64,000 bases of DNA, from positions 189,316,380 to 189,380,379 of the forward strand of contig CM035420.1 in NCBI GenBank assembly GCA_020310875.1, in the 5' to 3' direction. The translations under genes and the position numbers were made by a program. Position 1 is the stretch's first letter; the number at the start of each line of letters is the position of its first letter. Below are positions 28,171 through 39,555 of the stretch, piece by piece. Source of the DNA: Ceratopteris richardii (taxonomy: Eukaryota; Streptophyta; Polypodiopsida; Polypodiales; Pteridaceae). Under the pieces are notes generated by a model. It did not search any database. It was not told the DNA's origin and saw nothing but the letters and a program-made list of their open reading frames with translations.

Positions 28171-30501
28171 AGATCCCACTGCTCCAATGAGGAACTCTTC
28201 ATCTCCATAGAAGCCAATGCGCTAGTTACTTCTAGCTCCCTGCATGAGTGGATCTTTGATAGTGGAGCTACCTCCCATATGTGCAAAGACAAGGACTCCT
28301 TTCAAGAACTTGAAGAGCACACGGGAGAAGTCCATCTTGGCAACAACAAAAGTTTACCCATCGAAGGAAAAGGAAAAGTTCAAATTACCAACAATCAAGG
28401 GGAATGCAAGTCTTTATCCAATGTTCTTTTTGTTCCAAATTTATGTATGAATCTACTTCCTGTCAAGGCCATTACAGATCAAGACAAACAAGTATGGTTT
28501 GATAACACCTCAGTTAAGGTAGCTGATCCCCATACAAAGGATGTCATTGCTCAAGGTATTGAAGAAAAGGGCCTCTATAAACTATCTTGCTTTGTATCCA
28601 AAGAATCAACCTCAAGTTTGTGGCACCAAAGATTTGGCCATACCTCTTACTTATAAAAAATCTCTTCATCCCAACTTGTGAAGGGATTGCCAAAGATAGG
28701 GCAACTTACTAATGTCTTCCAAACTTGCACCCAAGGCAAGCAACATAGGGCCCCAGTTCCCAAGGAAGCTTCAACACGAGCGAGGAACCCTCTAGCCCTT
28801 ATCCACATGGACTTATGTGGACCCATGAACACCCCATCCCTGAGTGGATCCATCTACTTTTATCTTCTAGTAGATGACCACTCTCGCTATATTTGGGTGT
28901 ACTTTTTGAAGTCAAAGGCAGACATAATTATGCTCTAATGCACAAAATTCAGCAAATTCCAGAGCCTTCCAACTACAAAGAAGCTCAAGGCCAACCAGAA
29001 TGGGAAAAAGCTATGAAGGAGGAACTGGATGCAATAGCAAAGAACAAGACTTGGATATTAGTTCCCAAACCAACTAACCATCAAGTCATAGGAGTCAAGT
29101 GGATATACAAAGTCAAATACAAGTCTGATGGCACTCTAGATAAATATAAGGCAAGATTAATCGCTAAGGGATACAAGCAACAACATGGCATTGACTATGA
29201 AGAAACCTTTGCTCCTTCTGCAAGACTCACAACCATAAGAATCATCTTAGCACTAAGTGCTCACTTTAAGTGACCCATTTACCAACTGGACGTCAAAAGT
29301 GCATTCCTCAATGGAGATCTTCAAGAAGAAGTATATGTTGAACAACCTGAAGGCTTCAAGATCAAAGGCAAAGAAGATCAAGTCTACAAGCTTCACAAGG
29401 TACTTTACGAACTTAAGCAAGCTCCCAGGGCCTGGTATGAAAAGATTCACAAGTTCTTTGAAGACAAGGGATTTCACAGAAGCAATGTTGATGCTAATCT
29501 CTATATCTATCAAAAGGACTCTTTAGTAGCCATCATCATTCTCTATGTAGATGACTTGATCTTGACAAGCTCAGATGAAGAATGCATCTAGTTTATCATC
29601 ACACAGCTTCACCTTGAGTACTCTATGACAGAACTTGGATTACTACACTACTTCTTGGGTATGGAAGTTTGGCAAACAAAAGAAGGTATATTCCTATCAC
29701 AGAAGAAGTACTGCTCTGATCTACTTTCCAGATATAACATGGACCAGTGTCGCTTAGTTTCTACACCACTTGATCCAAACATCAAGCTTACACTAGAGGA
29801 CTCATCATCACTTGTGGATGTGCATACCTATTGACAGCTTATTGGTTCATTACTCTATCTTGCCAACACTAGACCAGATATTGCTTATGCAGTTGGTATA
29901 CTCAGTTAGTTTGCACATCAACCTCGTCAGACTCATTGGGATGCTGCTCAGAGACTACTTCGATACCTTGCCCTCACTCGACATCATGGTCTTTGTTATA
30001 GAGGGGGCATCGAACTCACTGAATATTCAGATTCTGATTGGGCTGGTGATCCTGATTCTCGATGGTCTACTTCTAGGTATATATTCTTGTTTGGCTCAGG
30101 ACCTATCTCTTGGGCAAGTAAGAAGTAGCCTACAGTTGCTCTATCATCTACCGAGGCCGAGTACCGAGCATCCAGCTTTGCAGCATGTGAGGCCATCTAG
30201 CTTTGACATTTATTATCTAACATTGGTGTTTTGCAGGATACTCCGACATGTATTCAAACGGACAACGAGTAAGCCTTGGCCATCACCAAGAATCCAGTGT
30301 TTCATGCTCGGATGAAGCACATCAAGATCCAGTACCACTTCATCCACGAGAAGATCATATCTCAGGAGATTACTTTGGAGCAGTGTACCTCTCAGGAGAA
30401 CCTGGCGGACATGTTCACAAAGGCTCTACCTCCAGTTCCACTTCAGTGCTTGGTGGACCTTTGCAGCATTCAATTGCTCCAAAATGGAGCTGCAGAGGGG
30501 G
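28171..30501 (+). pseudogene. Element E protease, truncated integrase, RT and RNase H
   Basis: Protease WIFDSGATSHMC (28251-28286) is intact. GAG-pre-integrase (LWHQRFGHTSYL) follows, with a stop at 28654. Integrase starts ([29 protein letters not shown], 28797-28927) and then joins directly to RT at about 28940. The second Asp and the catalytic Glu of the DDE core and the C-terminal linker, about 285 residues in element K, are missing. RT ([33 protein letters not shown]; 28997-29570) and RNase H (YSDSDWAGDPDSR, 30025-; LADMFTKALPP, 30401-) follow with about seven stops. It could not integrate on its own. Confidence 0.92.
30490..30501 (+). other. Element E polypurine tract
   Basis: GCAGAGGGGG just before the 3' LTR, overlapping the end of the RNase H frame. 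Confidence 0.85.
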
Positions 30502-30917
30502 TGTTGATGACATGATTGCTCCCACTTCATCTACATTTGTATCCGCATGAGTGCATCTCCATTTTGTATCCAAGAGGCACTCCATTTCTAGTCTATTTCC
30601 ATTTTATATTGTATTTCCTTTGTATTTGGGTACCTTGCCTTGTGCTTCTACCAGTTGTATTCATTCTCCTTTCAGGAGGCTTATCCCACATATGATGTAC
30701 TTTTGAGAGCCCCTCCCAAATCTATATAAGGAGGCCCTCTCCCCTCATTTGTACTGGGCTAGAAGCTTGAGGAGCATACTCCATGCTCTTGGCAAGCTCG
30801 TTTCTAATCCACATGAGTTTACCCATTTCATGGTCTACTCATTTTGTGTCTCACACATTCTTTGTTTTGTGAGAGTACTTTACTTTTCATTTTGCTTCCG
30901 CGTGTGTACTCTCTACA
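30502..30917 (+). repeat. Element E 3' LTR
   Basis: 416 bp, TATA box CTATATAAGG at 30722-30731, ending CTCTCTACA and followed by TSD GTTTG. Confidence 0.95.
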
Positions 30918-30922
30918 GTTTG

Positions 30923-31964
30923 TACATACCACATGCCTATCTTTGGGTGCATCTTTCAAAGATGAAAAAAACTTTTGCATGAAGCTATGTGTTTGAGGCA
31001 CCAATATCAAAGAACCAATCCGAATCAACCTCACTCACAACCATACATTTAGAATGCAATGATGCATCATATGACATGTAACAACACATGCCCAAAAATC
31101 TTGAGCCATGTTGGCTTCATCATTCTTTGTATTTGATAATTTTTAGCAATAGACATGCTAAACTCCATCTTCTGTTTGTCGCACTTATTAAGCTTTCTAC
31201 ACTCATCAACTATATGATCAACCTTCCATCAATATTACCATCTCTTGTTCTTCCGCAAGTCAGCATCATTAAAGGAATGAGTGGAAGAGGAAGGTTGAGG
31301 ATTTGGTTTTGATGAAGCCCGAGATGAATCATATTGGTTTTCCCTTTTTTGTGAGATAGAAAGTGCTTTGATTCCATCAATCAAACCACTTCTATTCACT
31401 CTAGATTTCTCTTCTTGCAAAAGAAGAGACATGACCTCATTGAATGTAGACATATTTGGATTTCATTTTGAAAACAAATGGAGTGTAGTGGCAAAGTTAT
31501 GAGAAGATTTTGGTAATCATTTCAACAATGTAGAGATCAGTGAGGGATCCGGAATAATCTCATCTATGTTTGTCAATTTCTCTTTGAAGTCCTTGATGCA
31601 TGTCACATGTGCATCCACAAAATCATTTTGAGCCATACTTACATCCTTAAGTTGGTTCTTGAAGTATGCAACACATGCTCCATTACACACAACATACAGA
31701 GAAGTAAGAGTGTCCTATGCTTGTCTTGATGTAGAAAAGAACAAGGTGTGGAACTATATGATGCTTCATAGAAAATGCAATCAATGCATGAGCTTGAGCA
31801 TCTTTTCCATCATATCTAAGTTTCTTTTGTGTAGTTTGAGAAGGATTAATTAGTGTACTAGAAGAAGAAGCTGCATCTATGATAGTAGACTGTGAATTAA
31901 AAAAGCTAGGGATCTTTGATCTACATCTGCCATTATGTTCCACAATTGTTTTGCAACAAGAACA
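30923..31964 (-). pseudogene. Element D gag and protease N-terminal fragment
   Basis: Minus strand: gag core VLVAKQLWNIM at the F junction (31930-31964), LRYDGKDAQAHALIAF (about 31800-31850), a gag segment with MSTFNEVMSLLLQEE (31235-31453), a zinc-knuckle remnant in which only the His and last Cys remain (VDHIVDECRKL; both first Cys codons are lost, one to a stop), and protease DWFFDIGASNT (about 30985-31020), with Ile where Ser is expected. The fragment is cut by E in protease and by F in gag. It is a dead remnant; order and orientation match the D pieces at 5184-7662. Confidence 0.85.
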
Positions 31965-32672
31965 TGTTTCTATAAGACAATAGTTACACAATATAACACA
32001 AAAGCAGTAGTAGAGAAGATAACATATATAGTAGAATCTCAACAGCTTTCTACTAATAGCAAGTACAAAGATGATGGCATTGTCCAGCAGTGTGCTCTGA
32101 AGGTAGAGCTTAAATGGTTATCTAGGCAACTCTAGATAGAGGGTTACAAGGTAGAGGTATGCTGGCTTGATTTGATGTGTGAGGTAGTGCAGAGGTCATG
32201 TATATATAGCATAATGGGTGTCCCTCTACAAGCGACTATACATGGGTGATAGAGTGTGGGCGGCCACCACCCGCATAGTTGCCATACACAACTTAGGTGG
32301 GTTCAACAGACCTAACAAATATAAATGATTTTCAACTTTGATAGGGAATATTCCATGGAATATTCCCTTTACTGTCATGTCAGGGGCGCTCCCTCAGGCC
32401 CCTGAAACCCCCAATCAGGGGCCCACTGGCCCCCTTGGACCCCCCAACAGAGGCTGCTCCCTGCTACCCTAGAGCCCACAATGCGGAACCATGGTAACTC
32501 CCTTTCCTTACAATACCTTACATGGTCCAATTTGACCTTCATCCAACATGCAAGTTGGGATTCCCACCATTCGGGTAATGCATGCTTGGATTCTCCTCAT
32601 AATGGGGGCCTTACAAAATGTGCATTAGTAAATACAATCATGAGGGGTAGACATTGATCATATACTAACCCC
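31965..32672 (-). repeat. Element F 3' LTR
   Basis: About 708 bp on the minus strand. The first bases should be TG but read GG after the PPT, inferred from alignment with the element H LTR. It ends CTTATAGAAACA. It includes a GC-rich G-run block (plus 32381-32460) and a TATA-like TATATATAC. The outer end (CA at 31965) is well supported by resumption of D gag. Confidence 0.75.
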
Positions 32673-32682
32673 CCTCAATGTT
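32673..32682 (-). other. Element F polypurine tract
   Basis: Minus-strand CATTGAGGGG(GG), lying between RNase H and the LTR. Confidence 0.7.
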
Positions 32683-32719
32683 TACCAAATGGTAAATCAA
32701 GTATATCTTGATCCTATGC

Positions 32720-33369
32720 CCATCTATTGAAGATGCTTGTTGAGTTGCTCTCTTCCAAGTGCTTTCGTGAATATGTCAACATAATTTTCCTCTGTTGGGC
32801 AATATTCTAGCTCCAATTTCATCTCAATTACCTCATGAAAATAATGGTACTGTATCTCTATATGCTTGGTACGAGCATATAGAGATACAATACCTTCTTT
32901 GCAATGGCCATACAACTTTGATTATCACACTTAATTATAGTCACCTTTTTTTATAGAAAACCTAGATCTATAAGATTCTGCTTAAGTAGACTGCCTCACA
33001 AGAAGCAAAACAAGTTGCTTCATACTCTACTTCAGCAGAGGAGAGTGAGAGAGTTGGTTGCTTCCTACTTACCGAAGAAAAAATTCTTGAGCCAAGTGAG
33101 AAACAATATCCAAAAACTAATTTTCTAGAATCACAATCTCCAGCCCAATTTGAATCACAATATCCTTGAAGTGTATCACCTATGGTATAATGAATACCAA
33201 AATCCAAGGTTCCTGCAATGTACCTTAGAATTCACATTCGAGCATTCCAATGAATTTCCTTAGCTTTGTTGGAAAACTTGTTTAACACTCGATCAACATA
33301 GCAAATGTCTGGTCTAGTGTTGCAAAGAAAAATAAGACTTTCAACAAGCTTCCTATACCTCTTATCATC
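32720..33369 (-). pseudogene. Element F RNase H and RT C-terminal part
   Basis: Minus-strand blocks: NTRPDICYVDRVLNKFS, GIHYTIGDTLQGYCDSNWAGDCDSR (RNase H first Asp present), SSVSRKQPTLSLSSAEVEYEA, then ARTKHIEIQYHYFHE and YVDIFTKALGREQL to about 32724. A frame break lies between 32915 and 32968, with a short inverted AGCATATAGAGATACA sequence (32863-32888) on both sides of TGGTACG. The fragment stops at element G (TSD TCATC, 33365-33369) and continues at 39556. Confidence 0.85.
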
Positions 33370-34133
33370 TGTTGGAAGTTAGGTAGGCCCTTGGCTCATA
33401 TCACAGGTCCATGGTTCCATTCGTCCAGTATATACAACATTAATTCCAACAATCTTCAATATTGACAAAACATGAACATACCACATTTAATCATACAAAT
33501 GATGAGACAAAGATAGAGAAAGAATAGACGACATGTGTAAGGTGTTACGTAAGCCATCACTTACTCATAGTATCATATATACCAATGTTCAATGTACAAT
33601 GTGGGAGCAAAACTCTCAATCACTCTATGTGATGAGAAATAGATGAATGAGTGAATGTAAAAATGTAACAACATATTCAGATGTATGGGCAGAAATCTGA
33701 ATATACATGAGATGTGTGACCTAATAGGTTATAGAAGAGTGAATTTGAGTGAGCGAAAGAGGAAGGATCAGTGTGAAACTGATAATCAACAAACCCTCAT
33801 CTAAGCTTAGGCTATGGAAGACCTTAAGTCAGATACGTGCGTGAAAAGATCACATACTTAAAAAGTAGCAATGAATGCTAACAAGTTTGCTGCCAGAAAT
33901 CCTCAAACTCATGTGAACACACCTTCTCAAACACCTCATCCAAATATGCATAAAGCATATACGTAGTGATTCTCTTGTACCTATGCCGAATAGAACTCCT
34001 TCTGATATGGATGCTACTGCCTCCATAAACTTCAATTAGTACGTGTGTGCATAAAGAGAATATGTACCTGAATCCTTAACATAAGATGTAAATCTTATGT
34101 TAACCACCATCCAATGTCTTTGACGTAGCCCGA

Positions 34134-34273
34134 TGTTGGGAATTGAACTCACAACCTCCCGGTTAGGAGTGCGATGGGCTAACCACTTGCCCCAAAAGCC
34201 ATGGTTGAGGATTACTTGCTAATCCTCTCTCTTAAGGCGTGGCTCAACCATCTCCTACTAGGATTATGTGACA
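34134..34273. mobile_element. 140-bp LTR-like mini-insertion with tRNA-like boxes
   Basis: Absent from the paired LTR at 38849. It has TG...CA ends (TGTTGGGAATTG and TTATGTGACA) and flanks CCCGA/CCTGA, a 5-bp TSD with one mismatch, the size made by LTR-element integrases. On the minus strand it carries A-box-like GGGCAAGTGGTTAGCCC (plus 34176-34192), a possible anticodon loop CTCCTAA, and B-box GAGTTCAATTCCC (plus 34138-34150). The other half has a 9-bp inverted repeat ATGGTTGAG/CTCAACCAT (34201-34209, 34242-34250). It could be a solo LTR of a tiny TRIM/SMART-like element or a SINE with coincidental ends. Confidence 0.7.
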
Positions 34274-34766
34274 CCTGACATCCTCTTGTAGAAGATAATC
34301 TTCAACTACAACATGTAGACGGACGATCCTTACCATCAAGCTGCTAATGAACAAGTCTTCTTGCCATGAACAAGAGATAACCTCCTCTCCATGTGCTAGA
34401 GTGTGAGCACACCCTTCATCTTCTCCAAGAAGAATCATTAAGAAGAACTCCATAGCTGCTCCTCAACATGCTTCAAGTTAGCACCATGGCTGCCCCATGT
34501 GCTAAAAGAAACACCACCTCTATTGAGGTCCAAGCTCCAAGCTTGTGTTGAACATTAGGTGAAGGATGATTCAAGTGATCCCAAAGACTCTCTTTTATAG
34601 TAGAGTGTGTGTCTCTCCAAAAGCAAGATAAAGCACAATAATAAAGCTTTCGCTAAATAAAGCTCTACGATCGCTATCCATAATCGTAAAAAAAACTATC
34701 AATTGCGAAGAGTTGTATGTTGTTGAGTTAATTAAAAACAAAAGCATATCAACAACTTTCGCACTG

Positions 34767-34840
34767 CCGGCTGGGAGATTCAAACTCGCATGGATGCGTT
34801 AGAAGGCTTTTGCCTTATCCAGAGCACCTAAGTGCTTTTG
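34767..34840 (-). promoter_or_regulatory. tRNA-like segment in element G 3' LTR
   Basis: Minus strand: GGTGCTCTGGATAAGGC (D-arm-like), possible anticodon loop CTTCTAA, then GAGTTTGAATCTC (B-box, plus 34775-34787), at tRNA spacing. The order and loop resemble a tRNA-Arg(UCU), an inference. The same segment is in the other LTR (about 39340-39412). Confidence 0.65.
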
Positions 34841-34978
34841 CTGTAGGACGGAGTAAACAGAACATTTACACATTCTGTCGCGCTCCGCCCGGATTCATGG
34901 TTGGAGAGTGCTATAAAAAAAAAAACTCATGTTTTAAAATGTGGACAAAAGTGGACCAATGGGACATGTTTCCCAACA

Positions 34979-34989
34979 ATCCCCCCTGC
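34979..34989 (-). other. Element G polypurine tract
   Basis: Minus-strand GCAGGGGGGAT directly before the 3' LTR. Confidence 0.85.
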
Positions 34990-37900
34990 AATGTCATATT
35001 GGTACAATCTGGACTGGATCTGCAATCTCTCACAAACTGCAAACTATCACAAGCTTCAAGCTTTTACTCCTGCACATAACTTTTTCTTCAAATTCTTCTT
35101 CAAAACTGAATTTGACTTTCCTTCAAAAAATTTGAACTTGCTGAATATGAACCATAATACTTGAGAAAATATGCAAACTAGATATCCAATAGTGTACACA
35201 TCAAGCAATCACTGCTTGACAACAAATGTAGCATGAAGTATCTCCAAACCTGCTATCTCCTGTTTTCAAAAACCTGAAAACATACACTAGGATCCACATA
35301 TATGCATTTACCTTCCAAAAAGGTTTCTCAACGCACTTCTGCTGTGTCATGTAAATACACTAAACATAATCAAGAACTGAATCCTCGAACCTGTGACTGA
35401 CAACTAACAACTTAGTGTATTATGAACACTGCTGGTTCATCTCTGACTGTACTCAAGTCAAATCAACTCAACTCAATTGAAATCAATTGAAATCAACTGA
35501 AATCAACTGAAATCAGCTGAAATATGAGTAAAAATCTATGATGTCATCATGTCTTCATCCTTTAAATCCTTCGTACCTCTTTCCTTCAGAACTTGGTATA
35601 AACATATATGTGCGCACTTCTTAAATATACCTTTCTGAAATATCAAGCTTCTCTTCAATAGAACTCAAGAACCTTCTCCTGAACAGGAACATCCTAACAG
35701 GAACTTTCTCCAAACATTCTTCTTCTTCCTTCTTCTTTCAAAGCTGGAACATAAAGAGAACCTGACAAAGGAAATATAGGAATACATGAAATAGGAATAC
35801 CTGCAGGTATGACTCTGTATTCTTTCATATATGGCTGAAAATAAGTCTGCATGTTTCTTCACCCCCTGGATGATTTAACACTAGTATCTAGTATTCTTCA
35901 AATTATATCAGACTTTATGAAATCTTGGACGTCTTTCTTCATAAATCTGATCTTTAGTGACCAATACCTGTATCTGAAACAAAATTTCTGAACCCTTTTT
36001 ATTAGCACTACAGATGCTACTGGCTTTCACTGTTTACTTCTCAGCTTCCCAAAAATCTAGAATAAGGTTAGCTGATCCATATAACAAAAAACCTTGCTGA
36101 AAGCATTTTAGGATTTATAACCTTCTACAACATAACAAGTATCTTCTTCTATCTCTCTGCAACACAAATCTGATAGAATCTGAATCTTTGACTTACTTCT
36201 TCCAATGCTAAGAATCTTACACAAACAAAAGGATAGATAACTGACTCATAAATACTCAAGATCATACAAGATCATAAAAGATCAATGATCTCTCCTGTAT
36301 AGAATATGCTCTTATCAAACCTTCATGACTGAATGTTTGATTTATTACCTGAATGTCTCTAAGTGTCCATGCTTCGCACAAAGTTGTAAAACTTTTCTTC
36401 AAACAAATCCTTTCCAAGAATCTGTAACTCCTACTTGAAACATAAGTGGACAAACTTCTCACCTTGAGAACTCCAAAAGCTGCAAGTTGATACTTCATAA
36501 CTTTCATATTTTACCCAGGTGAAATGTGATAGTACCTGATTGATTTTCTTTTGGCTAACTCCACTTCTCAATCAAGTGTTAGGATCTGATGGAACACCTT
36601 TTTGAATACAAACATGTATCCAAAAGTCTAGACAATCATAAAAAGCAGATTCTTCATTGACTTGTACATCAACAAGACTGAAGTTTCTAAAAATATTGAA
36701 TATGAGGTAACCTTTTCCAAATATAAAACCTCAACCCAAGTCTTCAACATCTGCTACAAAAAACTCTTTTACCTTAAGAGTTAGATAAAGAAGAAATATA
36801 CTTCTCTGCAACTTGTCATATACCAAGTAGCTCTGTATTGATAGTCCAAGAATTCTTTGAGGGAACATATAAGCTGCCTACATATATGAGTCAAAACATA
36901 TATCTGCTACTTTTTCTTTCTCTCAATGCAATTCCTTGTCAAATCTACTAAATCATGACCAAGTATCATGCAAAATAAGAAACTACTTCTTCTTCACAAA
37001 AGATGTTCTCGTAGACTTGTCTTTGGGTGTAGAGGATAAAATAGGAAAAGTATATGGAAAGTATATGAGAAAAGGAAGCCTTACTTTTCTTTTGGAAATG
37101 ATGGACTTTCTTCTTCTGCACCTTTCTTCCACCTGATGATGTCAACATCTTCAAACTTCTCTTCCATACCTTTTGTTTTCTTCATCTTGAAGTAGCAAAC
37201 ACTCTTGACTTCTTCAAATGAACTTTTCTCTTCCTCTAATACTAAGAGTAAGAGATAAAACAAACATGGTATATAAATGGAAGTGAATATAGAATCATGT
37301 TTTATCATCTCCTCATATCTCTAAATCAAAATTCTGCTTCAAATATCTGAAACGACTAAATTCACCAATCGTTGTCTGAATGATGAATTACCTTTGTAGA
37401 GTTACCTTCTGTAGATCACAATTTTACCTTGATATCCAACCAACTTACAATAGAAAACTGGCTGAAAACAAAAAACTCATCCCATCTTCACATTTGTCTT
37501 CTTAGATGAGCCTTCTTGCCATGAAAGAGATCTCTCAAAACTCTCTAGAAAAACCTCTAGATATTTGTTTTGATGTAGCCTTTAACATTCAAATGATGAA
37601 AGTGTGTAAAATCACTCCTTGAATTTCTTCAAATCTCTTCATAATTGCTCTTCTAAGACACGACCTGCAAATGATAATCTGATAGTACAAATTGATACCT
37701 GTGATTTGATGTTGATCTGATTCCTTCATCTTCTCTAAACCATTGTTCTTCCTTGAGTTTGAAGTAGTCTTCTCTTCATCAAGTCTGGGTCTTCAAATAA
37801 TACTTTTGTAAAGTATTTGCATACTCTTCCAAAAATATTTGGCTGCTAACAGATCATCAACTTCATACTCCACACTGATGAATACACATGTGACTAAATT

Positions 37901-38075
37901 TTCTAATTCTCAAATCTCTACTCATCTAGATTAAGTGTGTATATCAAATGTTAAATATTAGAAGATGCTCTTAAATCATATGTTGTAAATCTCGAAGTCT
38001 GGAAAACCTGAGAATATGAATGAGCCTTAATGCATTGATGCCAAAGACCTAAAGTTCTCAAACCAAAACCTTAGT
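34990..38075 (-). other. Element G internal region, non-coding
   Basis: 3.1 kb, AT-rich, frames all under about 85 codons, no domain recognised on either strand. It contains the 10-bp tandem repeat at 35461-35520. If it does anything, it carries packaging or replication signals in cis for use by proteins from another element. Confidence 0.75.
35461..35520. repeat. 10-bp tandem repeat, six copies
   Basis: Six consecutive decamers of the type AATCAACTGA/AATCAATTGA, inside element G. Confidence 0.92.
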
Positions 38076-38087
38076 GCTCTGATACCA
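38076..38087 (-). other. Element G primer-binding site
   Basis: Minus-strand TGGTATCAGAGC two bases inside the 5' LTR; initiator tRNA-Met type. Confidence 0.93.
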
Positions 38088-38089
38088 AA

Positions 38090-39550
38090 TGTTGGAAGTG
38101 AGGTAGGCCCTTGGCTCATATCACAGGTCCATGGTTCCATAGGTCCAGTATATACAACATTAATTCCAGCAATCTTCAATATTGACAAAACATGAACATA
38201 CCACATTTAATCATACAAATGATGAGACAAAGATAGAGAAAGAATAGACGACATGTGTAAAGTGTTACGTAAGCCATCGCTTACTCATAGTATCATATAT
38301 ACCAATGTTCAATGTACAATGTGGGAGCAAAACTCTCAACCACTCTATGTGATGAGAAATAGATGAATGAGTGAATGTACAAATGTAACAACATATTCAG
38401 ATGTATGGGCAGAAATCTGAATATACATGAGATGTGTGACCTAATAGGTTATAGAAGAGTGAATATGAGTGACCGAAAGAGGAAGGATCAGTGTGAAACT
38501 GATAATCAACAAACCCTCATCTAACCTTAGGCTATGGAAGACCCTAAGTCAGATACGTGTGTGAAAAGATCACATACTTAAAAAGTAGCAATGAATGCTA
38601 ACAAGTTTGCTGCCAGAAATCCTCAAACTCGTGAACACACCTTCTCAAACACCTCATCCAAATATGCATAAAGCATATACGTACTGATTCTCTTGTACCT
38701 ATGCCAAATAGAACTCCTTCTGATATGGAAGCTACTGCCTCCATGAACTTCAGGTAGTACCTGTGTGCATAAAGAGAATATGTATTTGAATCCTTAACAG
38801 AAGATGTAAATCTTATGTTAACCACCATCCAATGTCTTTGACGTAGCCCGACATCCTCCTGTAGAAGATAATCTTCAACTACAACATGTAGATGGCCGAT
38901 CCTCACCATCAAGCTGCTAATGACCAAGTCTTCTTGCCATGAACAAGAGATAACCTCCTCTCCATGTGCTAGAGTGTGAGCACACCCTTCATCTTCTCCA
39001 AGAAGAATCATTAAGAAGAACTCCATAGCTGCTCCTCAACATGCTTCAAGTTAGCACCATGGCTGCCCCATGTGCTAGAAGAAACACCACCTCTATTGAG
39101 GTCCAAGCTCCAAGCTTGTGTTGAATACTAGGTGAAGGATGATTCAAGTGATCCCAAAGACTCTCTTTTATGGTAGAGTGTGTGTCTCTCCAAAAGCAAG
39201 ATAAAGCACAATAATAAAGCTTTCGCTAAATAAAGCTCTACGATCGCTGTCCATAATCGTAAAAAAAACTATCAATTGCAAAGAGTTGTACGCTGTTGAG
39301 TTATGTAAAAACAAAAGCTATCAACAGCTTTCGCATTGCTGGCTGGGAGATTCAAACTCGCATGGATGCGTTAGAAGGCTTTTGCCTTATCCAGAGTGCC
39401 TAATCGCTTTTGTTGTAGGAGGGAGTAAACAGAACATTTACACATTCTGTTGCGGTCTGCCGAGATTCATGGTTGGAGAGTGCTATAAAAAAAACACTCA
39501 TGTTTTAAAATGTGGACAAAAGTGGACCGATGGGACATTGTTTCCCAATA
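38090..39550 (-). repeat. Element G 5' LTR
   Basis: 1461 bp. The outer end reads CCCAATA instead of CCCAACA (a CA to TA mutation). It lacks the 140-bp insertion. The tRNA-like segment is retained near 39340-39412. Confidence 0.93.
39340..39412 (-). promoter_or_regulatory. tRNA-like segment in element G 5' LTR
   Basis: The same B-box GAGTTTGAATCTC and D-arm-like region as in the 3' LTR copy, with scattered substitutions (for example CACTCTGGATAAGG instead of TGCTCTGGATAAGG). Confidence 0.62.
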
Positions 39551-39555
39551 TCATC

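Larger units (their letters stand above)
24125..30917 (+). mobile_element. Element E: copia retrotransposon lacking the integrase core
   Basis: Two 416-bp LTRs (24125-24540 and 30502-30917), perfect TSD GTTTG (24120-24124 and 30918-30922), a variant primer site and a PPT. By eye about 18 LTR mismatches (roughly 4%). It has a long 2.2-kb leader, gag, protease, truncated integrase, RT and RNase H. The family differs from A/C and from K/L. It is defective. Confidence 0.95.
33370..34978 (-). repeat. Element G 3' LTR with 140-bp insertion
   Basis: 1609 bp, plus-strand ends TGTTGGAAGT...CCCAACA. Compared with the 5' LTR it carries one extra segment (34134-34273 plus TSD). On the minus strand a TATA-like CTATAAAAGA lies at plus 34591-34600. 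A tRNA-like segment lies near 34767-34840. Confidence 0.93.
33370..39550 (-). mobile_element. Element G: non-coding LTR retrotransposon with long LTRs
   Basis: LTRs 33370-34978 (3') and 38090-39550 (5'); perfect TSD TCATC (33365-33369 and 39551-39555). The minus-strand orientation is set by the Met primer site next to the right LTR and the PPT next to the left one. The internal region of 3.1 kb (34979-38089) has no recognisable gag or pol. LTR length (about 1.46 kb without the insertion) with a non-coding interior fits a LARD-type non-autonomous element. It is inserted in F between RT and RNase H. Confidence 0.93.
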
